Shown: positions 48,201 through 57,313 of the stretch, piece after piece
How positions within the stretch are numbered: position 1 is the first letter of the stretch
Layout of the letters: each line of letters starts with the position of its first letter
Notes under the pieces: generated by a model
Databases searched by the model: none
What the model was told of the DNA's origin: nothing
What the model saw: the letters and a program-made list of their open reading frames with translations, nothing else
Position numbers and translations under genes: made by a program
Source of the DNA: Leptospira fainei serovar Hurstbridge str. BUT 6
Lineage (GTDB): Bacteria; Spirochaetota; Leptospiria; Leptospirales; Leptospiraceae
Assembly (NCBI RefSeq): GCF_000306235.2
Contig: NZ_AKWZ02000003.1
Location: forward strand, 186,001-250,000
Reading direction: 5' to 3'
Length of the DNA: 64,000 nt

Positions 48201-48941
48201 CTACGGTCTGTTTTTAAGTCGATCCAACGTAATTCCAGTCGCGACAGTTACGTTTAAGGAAGAGATATGCCCGTGAAGCGGAATTCGAAGGACAAAATCG
48301 GATTTATCCAATAGAATTCTTTTGACTCCGTCACCTTCGTTCCCCATCACAATGACCAGCTCTTCCCAAGCAGGTACCTTAGACCAATCGTCCACTCCTT
48401 GATCGGCGGTCGCTACTACCCAGAAATTTCTTTTCTTAAGCTTGTCTATCAGCTGCGCGAGATTTCCGACGCGATATACGTTCAAATATGCGAGCGCTCC
48501 GGAAGCGGTCTTTTCGACCGCCGGAGTGATTCCGGAAGAATCTCTTTCGGGAATCAAAACCGTTTCCACTCCGAAGCATTCCACCGTTCTAAGAATATTT
48601 CCTAGATTACCCGGATCTTGGATTCGATCCAGAATGAGAATCGGTCCTTTACAAGTTTCTAAATGCTCTTCGAAAGATTTTTTATCACCGGTGTGAAGAA
48701 GAACTTTTTCCGCAATAATGCCCTGGTGATTCACGCCTGGAGCTAATTGATCCAATCTGCTAAGGGAAACTTCGTTTATTTTCACATTGGAAGGGAGCTG
48801 TTCTAGTATTTCTCTCAATTCGTGATTCGGATTCGTTTTGACCCAGACTTCCCGAAAGGACAGGTCGGTTCCGGTTTCAAGATGCCGCGCCAGGTTTTCG
48901 GAAATATTACGTTTTCCATATATATAGTCCGATTTGCTCAT
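48201..48941 (-). CDS. rlmB: RNA 2'-O-ribose methyltransferase, TrmH/RlmB type
   Basis: A 246-residue SPOUT methyltransferase with an N-terminal substrate-binding domain (IYGKRNISENLAR) and the C-terminal knot. Motif 1 is DPGNLGNILRTVECFG, motif 2 VMGNEGDGV and motif 3 IPLHGHISSLNVTVATGI. It most resembles RlmB, which methylates a guanosine in 23S rRNA. It overlaps cysS by four bases; this pairing with cysS is common in bacteria. A TrmH tRNA target remains possible. Confidence 0.87.
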   Translation of the reverse strand: MSKSDYIYGKRNISENLARHLETGTDLSFREVWVKTNPNHELREILEQLPSNVKINEVSLSRLDQLAPGVNHQGIIAEKVLLHTGDKKSFEEHLETCKGPILILDRIQDPGNLGNILRTVECFGVETVLIPERDSSGITPAVEKTASGALAYLNVYRVGNLAQLIDKLKKRNFWVVATADQGVDDWSKVPAWEELVIVMGNEGDGVKRILLDKSDFVLRIPLHGHISSLNVTVATGITLDRLKNRP

Positions 48942-50350
48942 TTTCTTCTCCAGCGAAGGCCTTCTTTAGTATCCTCGATTATGATTCCTATATCAAGCAG
49001 TTGATCTCGAATTTTATCGGAAAGCGCAAAGTCCTTATTTTTACGCGCTTCCTGCCTCTGTTTCACTAACTCGTCGATATCGGAATCCAAAGTTTCCGAT
49101 TTAGGATCGAAGTTTAGGACTCCTAAAATTCGATCGACCTGCTTGAAAAATCGAATGGCTTCCTCTATCTCTAGTCTTCCCCAGCCGGGCTTATCTATGC
49201 GTTGGTTAACGCTTTTTACGGCTTCATATACGGAAGCCATAAATTTGGAGATATTTAGATCGTCGGCTAACGAGTCTAGCATGTCTTCCCAGAGTTTAGG
49301 GTAGGGGAAGGGATGTTCGCCCGACGCTTCATCTTGCGAGATTTGTTTCGCTTCCAAAAGCCTATTAACGCATGTTTGTAGTTTTAGTACGGATTGCCTG
49401 GCTTCTTCCAATCGCTCGAATGTGAAATTCAATTTGGATCTATAATGGGCCGTCAAAAGTAGGAATCGTATTGCCTTCGGTTCGGCTCCTTCCGAAATTA
49501 AATCTCGAAGAGTGTAAAAGTTTCCTTTGGACTTGGACATTTTTTCCCCGTCCACAAGAAGGTGTTCGGAATGAAGCCAGTACTTTACGAAAACTTCATT
49601 AGGATAAGCGCCTTCGCTCTGAGCGATTTCGTTTTCATGATGAGGAAAAGTCAGGTCTACTCCGCCTGTATGGATATCGATTCCGGATCCGTAGATTTTT
49701 CGAATCATCGCAGAGCATTCTAGATGCCAGCCGGGACGTCCCGTGCCAATGTCAGTCTCCCAAGAGGTTTCCCCTTCTAATTTCGGGGATTTCCAGAGAA
49801 CAAAATCTCTAACGTCGTCCTTTTCATATTCGTCGGTGTCGTAACGTGTTCCCGTTTTCATTCCGGTCACATCGATATGGGATAACTTTCCGTAAGATTG
49901 GAATTTTGAAATCGGATAATAAAGGCTCCCTTCCTTCTCGTAAACTAAGCCTCGTTCTTTTAGTTTGTGAACGATTTCCACCATTTCGGGAACCGAGTCC
50001 GTCGCCTTGGGATAATGCTCTAACCTTTCAATGCCGATTGTTTCTAAATCCTGGAAAAACGCCTCCGTCCAAGGGCGAGTGAATTCTAGAATGCTTTCCT
50101 TTCTTTGGATGGATTCCCGAATGATTTTATCGTCGATATCCGTTATGTTCATCGTCATATCCGGAGTATAGCCTAGCGCTTTTAGAGAACGACGGAGTAG
50201 ATCTACGAACAAAAATGCTCGTAAATTTCCAATATGGGCGAAATTATAAACGGTCGGACCGCAAGAGTAAATTTTGACACGATTCGTGTCCTCGGGCGAA
50301 AACAGGACCTTATTCCCAGTGAGCGAATTATGAAAACGGACTTCTCTCAT
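48938..50350 (-). CDS. cysS: Cysteinyl-tRNA synthetase
   Basis: A 470-residue class I synthetase. The zinc ligand and HIGH region read YSCGPTVYNFAHIGNLRAF (HIGN in place of HIGH), with further zinc ligands in WHLECSAM and HHENEIAQSE, and the KMSKS loop as KMSKSKGNF. The C-terminal DALR-type anticodon domain ends with ARKNKDFALSDKIRDQL. Full length. Overlaps both the AXE1-like gene upstream and rlmB downstream by four bases, so the three are coupled. Confidence 0.96.
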   Translation of the reverse strand: MREVRFHNSLTGNKVLFSPEDTNRVKIYSCGPTVYNFAHIGNLRAFLFVDLLRRSLKALGYTPDMTMNITDIDDKIIRESIQRKESILEFTRPWTEAFFQDLETIGIERLEHYPKATDSVPEMVEIVHKLKERGLVYEKEGSLYYPISKFQSYGKLSHIDVTGMKTGTRYDTDEYEKDDVRDFVLWKSPKLEGETSWETDIGTGRPGWHLECSAMIRKIYGSGIDIHTGGVDLTFPHHENEIAQSEGAYPNEVFVKYWLHSEHLLVDGEKMSKSKGNFYTLRDLISEGAEPKAIRFLLLTAHYRSKLNFTFERLEEARQSVLKLQTCVNRLLEAKQISQDEASGEHPFPYPKLWEDMLDSLADDLNISKFMASVYEAVKSVNQRIDKPGWGRLEIEEAIRFFKQVDRILGVLNFDPKSETLDSDIDELVKQRQEARKNKDFALSDKIRDQLLDIGIIIEDTKEGLRWRRK

Positions 50351-51312
50351 TCCGGAAATAATATTTCTCTCACAAATTCTAAGTTGGCTAAGTTTTGTTT
50401 ATCGCCGATGATCCCTGCTTCGTTTCCCTCGGTCGGATATACTTGCATTCGTTTATCGCAAACGAGATGATTGAAAAGCGCAAAGACGGATTTCGGGTGA
50501 GAGACTTGATCCTCCATTCCGACGGAAACCAAGGTCGGAACTTTGATTTTCTTGGAAAAATTCAAGGTATCAAAGTAGGAGAGGTTTTTACGAAGGATCG
50601 TCTTTTTGGATTTGGAAAGAGCTAACTGTTCCGATATTTCCTTATTCCAGCTGGTACCCAATTTTAATTGAGTATCGTCGACATGGCAAAAATTAGGAGT
50701 TTCTAATATAATTGCTTTTACTCGATTCGAGTTGGCGGCTCCGAATGCGGCTAATGCGGCTCCGATTCCTTTACCGGCTAAAATAATTCGATCGCCGTCG
50801 ATACCGTCGGTTAGCCTGAGAAATTCGATCGTGCGGATCACGTCCAGGTACATCGCTTTCAAAAAGAAGGATTCCTTTACTTCCAATCCCTTACGGAAGT
50901 AGCCGGGGGTCCAATCAGGATCGGGGAATTCTCCTTCTTTTAAAACGGGACGGATAAGCTGGGATCCGTGTCCCCGAAGATCTAAGATTAACTGAGCCAC
51001 TCCGGCCTCGGTAAGTCCCTTTATGATTTGAGGGCGATCCTTTGCATAGTCGTGAAAGTAAGCCAATACGGGTAAGTCTCCGCGTTTTCGCGGGATGACT
51101 AAACTTCCCGTTAACGTCGCATTCCCGTAGGATTGGAAGGAGATATCGTAAATGGTTTCCTTTAAGATGGTTCCTTTAAGAAGGGCTTTGGTCTGGTTTT
51201 TAACCGGAAAGCCTTTCAATTCCCGAACGGCATCGGTCCAAAAATCGTCCAGATCGGCCGGAGGTTGCAGGGGAGGATAAGTCTGGAAGCATTCGTCGAA
51301 ACTGATAGCCAT
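50347..51312 (-). CDS. Acetyl-xylan-esterase-like protein lacking catalytic Ser and His
   Basis: A 321-residue protein with the AXE1/cephalosporin-C-deacetylase fold: start CFQTYPPLQPPADLDDFW, then VLAYFHDY, LDLRGHGSQ and a usual-length hydrolase core. At the nucleophile elbow the sequence is G180-K-G-I-G184, so the family's Ser is Gly182. The acid Asp268 (GMEDQVSHP) is kept. Where the family has a His (often G-H-E) there is Asn297 (YPTEGNEAG). Two of three catalytic residues are gone, so it should not be a serine esterase. The frame is intact and embedded between folD and cysS by short gap and overlap, so it is probably a maintained pseudoenzyme. Confidence 0.8.
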   Translation of the reverse strand: MAISFDECFQTYPPLQPPADLDDFWTDAVRELKGFPVKNQTKALLKGTILKETIYDISFQSYGNATLTGSLVIPRKRGDLPVLAYFHDYAKDRPQIIKGLTEAGVAQLILDLRGHGSQLIRPVLKEGEFPDPDWTPGYFRKGLEVKESFFLKAMYLDVIRTIEFLRLTDGIDGDRIILAGKGIGAALAAFGAANSNRVKAIILETPNFCHVDDTQLKLGTSWNKEISEQLALSKSKKTILRKNLSYFDTLNFSKKIKVPTLVSVGMEDQVSHPKSVFALFNHLVCDKRMQVYPTEGNEAGIIGDKQNLANLEFVREILFPE

Positions 51313-51328
51313 CAGGGATACATCGTTT

Positions 51329-52183
51329 TCATTTTAGCGGCGGTGTAAAGTGATCTTTTGCCGAATAGAGGGTCTGCAATAATAGGACAGCGATGGTCAT
51401 AGGACCTACGCCGCCCGGAACCGGAGTATAATAAGAGGAGGTTTCCCAGGCTTTCGAGATTTCTATATCTCCCACATTACCGGGGTTATATCCTGCGTCT
51501 AAGAGAACCGCTCCCGGCTTGATCCAAGCCGCTTTTACGAATTCGGGCTTTCCGACCGCGCCTACGACAATATCCGCCTGCCGAACGACCTCTTCCAAAT
51601 CTTTCGTTTTGGAATGACAAAGTGTAACCGTCGCATTCATTTCCGTCAGCAGCATTGCCATAGGTTTTCCCAAAATGGGAGACCGACCGACGACGACCGC
51701 CTTCTTTCCTTCAGGATTTATACCGTATTCTTTGAGCAAAAGAATCATTCCGTAAGGAGTGCAGGGAAGATAGGTTTCCACACCCATTGAAAGTTTCCCG
51801 AAGGACAATGTAGTAACTCCGTCCACGTCCTTTTTAAGATCGATTTTGTCGAAAGCGGCTCTCTCGTCAATTTGCGCGGGACTCGGGTGCTGCAGGAGGA
51901 TTCCGTGGGTATCGGGATCCCGATTTAATCGGTCGATGACGGCTAGAAGCTCCTGAGTAGAAGTTGATTCGGAAAGTTCGATTTTTTCGGAAAGCATTCC
52001 GACGGAATGACAAGCCTTGACTTTCATACTAACGTAGGTTTCCGAAGCGGGATTATTCCCTACTAGGATAGTGGCTAGCTTGGGCGGTTTTTTTCCGGAC
52101 GCAACCATTGCGCGAATTTCTTCCGCGATCGAATCTTTGATTTTTTGAGAGAGTTTTTTTCCGTCCAGGAGTACCGCAGTCAT
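51329..52183 (-). CDS. folD: Methylenetetrahydrofolate dehydrogenase/cyclohydrolase
   Basis: A 284-residue bifunctional FolD that interconverts 5,10-methylene- and 10-formyl-tetrahydrofolate. Catalytic region YVSMKVKACHSVG (Tyr, Lys), GILLQHPSPAQID and the NADP-binding VVGRSPILGKPMAMLL are present, with the C-terminal PVPGGVGPMTIAVLL. Full length. First gene of a minus-strand set (gap 16 bases to the AXE1-like gene) and divergent from asnS across 80 bases. Confidence 0.96.
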   Translation of the reverse strand: MTAVLLDGKKLSQKIKDSIAEEIRAMVASGKKPPKLATILVGNNPASETYVSMKVKACHSVGMLSEKIELSESTSTQELLAVIDRLNRDPDTHGILLQHPSPAQIDERAAFDKIDLKKDVDGVTTLSFGKLSMGVETYLPCTPYGMILLLKEYGINPEGKKAVVVGRSPILGKPMAMLLTEMNATVTLCHSKTKDLEEVVRQADIVVGAVGKPEFVKAAWIKPGAVLLDAGYNPGNVGDIEISKAWETSSYYTPVPGGVGPMTIAVLLLQTLYSAKDHFTPPLK

Positions 52184-52263
52184 GGAATCAGGATTTCGGT
52201 TTGGCCCGGAATGTCATCCGAAAATAATCCTTTTCAGTGATGGTGGAGAGCTAAAATACGATC

Positions 52264-53571
52264 ATGTCCGAAACGAAGACGATTTCCTTAAACGAACTTT
52301 CCGAAAACGAGGGACAGATAGTTACCGTACCCGGATGGCTGCACGGGATCAGAGGTTCCAATGCTCGTCAATTTATCAGCCTGCGGAATTCCGGACGAAT
52401 TCTCCAAGTTCTGGCCGAGAAAGAAATCCTGGGAGAGGAAGTTTTTTCTCAGATCAAGCATCTGAAACAGGAAACTTCTCTGGAAGTGACAGGTAAGCTG
52501 GTTGCGAACGAAAAATCTCCTATCGGTTTTGAACTGATCATGGACTCATTTCGTAAAATCGGTGATTCTGAAAATTATCCCATCACTCCGAAAGAACATG
52601 GAATCGATTTTTTACTTTCCCAGCGTCATCTTTGGTTACGGTCCGGTAAGCAATTAGCGATTCTTCGGATTCGCGACGAGGTGTCGTTTAATATTCGAAA
52701 ATACTTTCATGAAAGAAAATTCACATTAATCGACACGCCCATCTTAACGGGATCGATCGGAGAGTCGGCAGGATCCTTGTTTTCGACAGAATACTTCGAT
52801 TTAGGCAAAGCATTTTTGGCGCAAACCGGACAGCTGTATTTGGAGACCGCCATCTTTGCGCACAGTAAGGTATACTGCTACGGACCTACGTTTCGGGCCG
52901 AAAAAAGTAAGACTCGACGTCACTTGACGGAGTTCTGGATGCTGGAAGTAGAATCGGCATTCGTTCGACATGAGGAAAATCTAGGAATGCAGGAGGACTT
53001 TGTAAAGACCATCGTAAAGCAAACCGTGGAAGCCTGCATGCCCGAATTGAAAATTCTAGAAAGAGATCCCGCTCAGTTACTTGCTTATATGGAAAAGCCC
53101 TTTCCCAGAATCGATTATAAGGACGCGCTGAAATATCTGCAGTCGCAAAAAGAGGAGATCGTTTGGGGAGATGATATCAATTCCGAGCGGGAACAAATGC
53201 TGACCTCGAAATTCGGAGGGCCGGTATTCATTCAGAAATATCCGAGAGAAGCAAAAGCATTTTATATGAAAGTGAACCCGGAAGATCCGAGGACCGTGTT
53301 GAATGCGGACTTAATCGCACCGGACGGCGTCGGGGAAATCATAGGAGGTTCCGAGAGGGAAGAAAGCTATGATACGATTGTTAAGCGACTAGAAGAAGAG
53401 GAGCTTCCCGTGGACACTTACGAATGGTATTTGGAACTGCGCAAATACGGATCCGTTCCTCATTCCGGATTCGGTTTGGGGTCCGAGCGACTGATCGCAT
53501 GGATTTGCGGACTGCCTCATATTCGGGAATGTATCCCGTTCCCTAGGATGATGGAAAGGCTGTATCCCTGA
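52264..53571 (+). CDS. asnS: Asparaginyl-tRNA synthetase
   Basis: A 435-residue class IIb synthetase. The N-terminal OB-fold anticodon domain holds VTVPGWLHGIRGSN. Class II motif 2 is YGPTFRAEKSKTRRHLTEFWMLE, whose RAEKSKTRRHLTEFWM form distinguishes AsnRS from AspRS. Motif 3 is GSVPHSGFGLGSERLIAWICGL. Its presence implies direct charging of tRNA(Asn), leaving GatCAB mainly for glutamine. The ribosome-binding site GGTGGAG lies about a dozen bases before ATG 52264. Confidence 0.95.
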   Translation: MSETKTISLNELSENEGQIVTVPGWLHGIRGSNARQFISLRNSGRILQVLAEKEILGEEVFSQIKHLKQETSLEVTGKLVANEKSPIGFELIMDSFRKIGDSENYPITPKEHGIDFLLSQRHLWLRSGKQLAILRIRDEVSFNIRKYFHERKFTLIDTPILTGSIGESAGSLFSTEYFDLGKAFLAQTGQLYLETAIFAHSKVYCYGPTFRAEKSKTRRHLTEFWMLEVESAFVRHEENLGMQEDFVKTIVKQTVEACMPELKILERDPAQLLAYMEKPFPRIDYKDALKYLQSQKEEIVWGDDINSEREQMLTSKFGGPVFIQKYPREAKAFYMKVNPEDPRTVLNADLIAPDGVGEIIGGSEREESYDTIVKRLEEEELPVDTYEWYLELRKYGSVPHSGFGLGSERLIAWICGLPHIRECIPFPRMMERLYP

Positions 53572-53655
53572 GGGGGTGACGGAAAGTCCGGACGGACTCG
53601 GAAAAAAAACTCCGAAATCCCGTACAAACACCGATACCAGAAGAAGAGGTATTGT

Positions 53656-54447
53656 ATGGCTAAGAGTGCAGCCCTTTCTACTCAAGTCTCTTTGGAAGAG
53701 TCCGTATGGGAACTCTTTGAAACCGGATCGTATGAGGAAGTCGTCCGTATAGCGGAGAGACATCCCGAGAATGTTTTTATCAATCATCTTAGGGCAATCA
53801 CGGAATTTGAGACGGGTGGGGAAGGCGCGAATAATTTCCCTTTGGAAGGCAAAACGGTTCTGACTCCCTTATTGGGCGGATACCTGCATAGATCTAACGG
53901 AAGAGTGAAGGAAGCGGCATTGCTGTTTCACGAATATTTCAAGGCTTCCTCCTCCCTAGTTTCTTATTCTATCTTGAAAACGGGAATTAAAACCTGCGAG
54001 GAAGCGGGCGGGCATAAGGCCGCTTTGGATTTGATCCTACGGTACAAGGCTCTTTTTAAAGACAATTATTTCGCAAAGTTAGAATTCTTCTCTTTATATT
54101 ATCTTCGCAAATTCGAGGACGCATTGGCTGCGTTTAAGGAGAATTCTTCGATTCTAAAAGAAGATCGCGACGTTCTGGCCGCTCTAGGTTTATGCTTGGT
54201 CCAACTCGGAAAATTCGAGGAGGCAAAAAGCATTCTGGAGAAATTGCCGGGCGCCGGAGAAATTCCCTCCTATGAGGAAAAAGTAACGGAATATGCGCCT
54301 GTCATTGAAAGCATCTCCGTCTATGAAAAACGCCGTAAAGAATTATCCAAAAAGGAATTACTGGATCTAGGATACGCATATCTCTTTTCGGAATCATATA
54401 AAAAAGCCGAAGAAGTTTTTACTTCTCTGGTTTCCCAAGTAAAATAA
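53656..54447 (+). CDS. Tetratricopeptide-repeat protein
   Basis: A 263-residue helical protein with TPR-like units: YEEVVRIAERHPENVFINHLRAI, GRVKEAALLFHEYFKAS, FEDALAAFKENSSILKEDRDVLAALGLCLVQLGKFEEAKSILEKL (two adjacent repeats) and a C-terminal LDLGYAYLFSESYKKAEEVF. No signal peptide. It is likely a protein-protein adaptor; partners are unknown. AGAGG at 53645-53649 lies in a small stem (ATACC/GGTAT). Its 3' end overlaps the convergent exported protein by 29 bases. Confidence 0.8.
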   Translation: MAKSAALSTQVSLEESVWELFETGSYEEVVRIAERHPENVFINHLRAITEFETGGEGANNFPLEGKTVLTPLLGGYLHRSNGRVKEAALLFHEYFKASSSLVSYSILKTGIKTCEEAGGHKAALDLILRYKALFKDNYFAKLEFFSLYYLRKFEDALAAFKENSSILKEDRDVLAALGLCLVQLGKFEEAKSILEKLPGAGEIPSYEEKVTEYAPVIESISVYEKRRKELSKKELLDLGYAYLFSESYKKAEEVFTSLVSQVK

Positions 54448-55309
54448 TCACTTTACCTTTTCGAAGCGCCTCTTTCGTTTTGGGGGAGGCCAGAATTCTA
54501 TCCCCGTCTTCGATAGAAATCACCAAATCCACAGGATATTTTCCCGAAGCGGATAAAGCCATTGCAACATAGGGTTTATCTCCGGTAAATTCCCTCTTCA
54601 TCGCTTCCTTCGGATCGGAGAGATACATTACAAAACCATTATTTACGATGGCTCCTTTTTTCAGAAACAAAGGAGAATAAAGGCTAATCCCGTCTTCGTT
54701 TCTAATTTCCGGAAAGAGAGCGGGCTCCGCTTTCAAATGTCTTGCATCGACGATAAGACCCGTATAAGCGTCGGAAGGCAGATCGGAAGCCGTAGGTTCG
54801 GGAAAATTCTCCGATCCATAAGGAAGCAGGATATGGGCAAAGATCCCTTTATTGCCTTTTAAGGGAAGAATTCCGGTCGCGTTCAATCGGTTTTCTTTAA
54901 AACGATTCTCGATTTCTATCGGATCTTTTTCGTAAAGTTCCTGAAATACTTCCCGAAACGATTCGTCTTCCGCAATCTTTTCCCTAAGTAGGCGACCGGA
55001 ATCCAATCGCAAGTTTTCCATACCGCGAAATAAATACTTCTTCAAGTCTTCCCGAAGTTTCTCTTTGGCAATGTTACGCGCTTCGGTTAAATTCTTTGCG
55101 GTTCCTTCCCGATTATAGTCCGGATCATCCGGATGAAAAACGATCTTCGGTAATTTGAGTTCCAGCGTTTTACGGATCTCACCAGCTTTCCAATCAGTGA
55201 TCGTATCCGTTTTGTCTCTGGATTCCCAAGCTAAGACAGGAAGGATTAGAGTCGAAAAAAAACAGGCGAGTAAAACCGACGGAAGTTTCAAGAAAAATGA
55301 TTCCTTCAT
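54419..55309 (-). CDS. Exported hypothetical protein, 296 aa
   Basis: A signal peptide (about residues 8-27, ending LPVLAW) is followed by a helical, charged region (about 60-150) and a C-terminal part with GLIVDARHLKAEPALFPEIRNEDG near residue 183. That block, followed by alternating strands, resembles the LPP20/FlgO-type lipoprotein-like domain seen in spirochaete envelope proteins, but I cannot fix the family. It overlaps the helicase gene by four bases and the convergent TPR gene by 29. A periplasmic location is expected. Confidence 0.7.
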   Translation of the reverse strand: MKESFFLKLPSVLLACFFSTLILPVLAWESRDKTDTITDWKAGEIRKTLELKLPKIVFHPDDPDYNREGTAKNLTEARNIAKEKLREDLKKYLFRGMENLRLDSGRLLREKIAEDESFREVFQELYEKDPIEIENRFKENRLNATGILPLKGNKGIFAHILLPYGSENFPEPTASDLPSDAYTGLIVDARHLKAEPALFPEIRNEDGISLYSPLFLKKGAIVNNGFVMYLSDPKEAMKREFTGDKPYVAMALSASGKYPVDLVISIEDGDRILASPKTKEALRKGKVIILLGKPEK

Positions 55310-57306
55310 CGCAAGGCGGCTCCCGAAGCGTACTTTGGCAATTTAGAATATTCGACCTTTAATTCGTCCCAATTCGAGATTCTTTTGGCCGGAGGAAGGG
55401 CGGAGATTAAATCTTTGCCATACGATTTGGTCCAAACTCGAGAATCCAGAAGGCTGACGATTCCAGTGTCCTTTTCGGATCGAATCAATCTCCCGAATCC
55501 TTGTTTTAAAATCGTAGTAGCATACGGAAGCTGAAGATCTCGAAAGGGGTTTCCTCCCTTCTCCTTCAACTTTTCGCTTCTCGCTTCCAGAACCGGATCA
55601 TTCGGAGGTTGAAACGGGAGCTTCGTGAGAATTACGGAGCGAAGTTTGTCTCCTCGAATATCCACGCCTTGCCAAAATGTGGAAACCCCGAATAATACCG
55701 CATTCTCTTCCGATAAGAAAGCGTTCTTCGCAGGTTCCGGCCCCATAGTAATTTGGGAGAAGATAGGGAATTTCGTAACAGGACTGACTATCTCGAATAT
55801 TTCATTTAAAGAACGATTCGAAGTGAATAGCACGAACGTCCCGCCTTGGGTTAGTTCGATCAGCTTGACGATATAGCGGGATAAATCAGCGGAATTGCCT
55901 TCGGCGTTTTCGGAGGCATCGCGCACGTCCTTGGGAAGAAATAGAATGGAATTCTTTTCATACGGGAAGGGCGAAGGAACGATCTTGGATTTGGATGGAA
56001 GTTTGCCGATTCTCTCGCTAAAATACTTTAGATTTCCTTTATCCGTTGCTAGAGTTGCGGAGGTGAATATGATGCTTTCGGTTCGAGGCTCTAAAATTTC
56101 CTTCAAAATGGATTCGGATTCCAAGGGTTGAGTAAGAAGTTTCGGATAGAGTTCTTTCGTTTTTTGATTCGGAGGATCCGCCCAATAAACACGCTCGCCG
56201 CTATCCATCGTTCGGAAGAGATGAAGTCCCTCTGCAATGCTGCCTATTCGATTGGCGAGCATTTCTATTTCCAGGGCTATTTCCTTTTCGCTTACTTCCT
56301 CGCTTTCCTTACTGTATTTTTTCAACTCTAAGAGAAGGGCCTGTTCCAGAGCGTCCAAGTTGGATTCGAAAATACCGCCGTCCATTTTCAAAACTTTACG
56401 GATTCTTTGTGATCCGTAAAAATTCAAAGGAAGTTCTCCGGCGATCGCGTTGAAACAGGAGAAAAGTTTTTCGCCAGCTTGGGTCGCTAAATCGTTGATT
56501 TTCGGTGAATTGAGTTTAACCGCTAATCCCGTTTTTTTCTGAGAATTCCAAACCTGCTGTAGAAGTTTTTGGATTTCTCCGGAGGATAATTCGATTCGAA
56601 ATGCGGAACCTAAGGTTTCGGGAAAATTATGAGCTTCATCGATTACGAGTTTTTTAAATTCGGGAAGTATATTGAAGTCCGAAGCGATATGGGCCGCGAG
56701 TAGATGGTGATTGACGATCAGTATATGCGCTTTTTGCCATTTTGCCCGCTCTAGAAAATAGAACGAATGCGAGAAATTCGGACAATTTCTGCCTAAGCAA
56801 GAATCCGCTTCGCGAGTGACCTTATTCCAAAAATCAAAAGATGCGTAACCGTCGTATTCTTGGCGGCGCCCGCTCTGGCTTACCGAAACCCAGTTCTTAA
56901 AGGATTCCAAATGATCCATCATTTCCGGACCGAAAGTTCCCTGGGAGAGAACGTTTCCGAGCTTTCTTTTGCATACGTAATTAGAGGCGCCCATTGCCAC
57001 TTCGGCTCGGATTTCCTCGCCTAAAATTTCAGATACAAGGGGAATATCCTTCCGGATCAATTGATCTTGGAGCGCCTTTGTTTCCGTAGAAATTACTACG
57101 GTCTGGTCGTTCTCCAATGCTGATAGAGCCGCGGGAATGAGATATGCTAGCGATTTCCCGACTCCGGTTCCCGCTTCTACGATTAGATGTTTCGCTTCCT
57201 GAAACGCTTCTTCGACTCCGTTAGCCATTTGAATTTGACCCGGCCTGGACTCGAATTCAGGCCATAGGGTGGAAAGTTTGGAAAATTGCTCTGCCGTTTT
57301 ACCCAA
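55306..57306 (-). CDS. dinG: DinG-like ATP-dependent DNA helicase (XPD family)
   Basis: A 666-residue superfamily 2 helicase. Walker A is EAGTGVGKSLAYLIPA, motif II DEAHNF, motif III TSATLA, and the C-terminal motif VI GRLIRSEKDTG. The Fe-S region keeps three of four cysteines: Cys112, Cys170 and Cys175, spaced as in E. coli DinG, but the fourth position is Ser181 (codon 56764-56766). The cluster may be lost or have a Ser ligand. Start is TTG 57306 with GAGGG four bases upstream. It lies seven bases after the transporter gene and overlaps the next gene, so it is a middle cistron. Confidence 0.88.
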   Translation of the reverse strand: MGKTAEQFSKLSTLWPEFESRPGQIQMANGVEEAFQEAKHLIVEAGTGVGKSLAYLIPAALSALENDQTVVISTETKALQDQLIRKDIPLVSEILGEEIRAEVAMGASNYVCKRKLGNVLSQGTFGPEMMDHLESFKNWVSVSQSGRRQEYDGYASFDFWNKVTREADSCLGRNCPNFSHSFYFLERAKWQKAHILIVNHHLLAAHIASDFNILPEFKKLVIDEAHNFPETLGSAFRIELSSGEIQKLLQQVWNSQKKTGLAVKLNSPKINDLATQAGEKLFSCFNAIAGELPLNFYGSQRIRKVLKMDGGIFESNLDALEQALLLELKKYSKESEEVSEKEIALEIEMLANRIGSIAEGLHLFRTMDSGERVYWADPPNQKTKELYPKLLTQPLESESILKEILEPRTESIIFTSATLATDKGNLKYFSERIGKLPSKSKIVPSPFPYEKNSILFLPKDVRDASENAEGNSADLSRYIVKLIELTQGGTFVLFTSNRSLNEIFEIVSPVTKFPIFSQITMGPEPAKNAFLSEENAVLFGVSTFWQGVDIRGDKLRSVILTKLPFQPPNDPVLEARSEKLKEKGGNPFRDLQLPYATTILKQGFGRLIRSEKDTGIVSLLDSRVWTKSYGKDLISALPPAKRISNWDELKVEYSKLPKYASGAALR

Positions 57307-57313
57307 GAATCCC

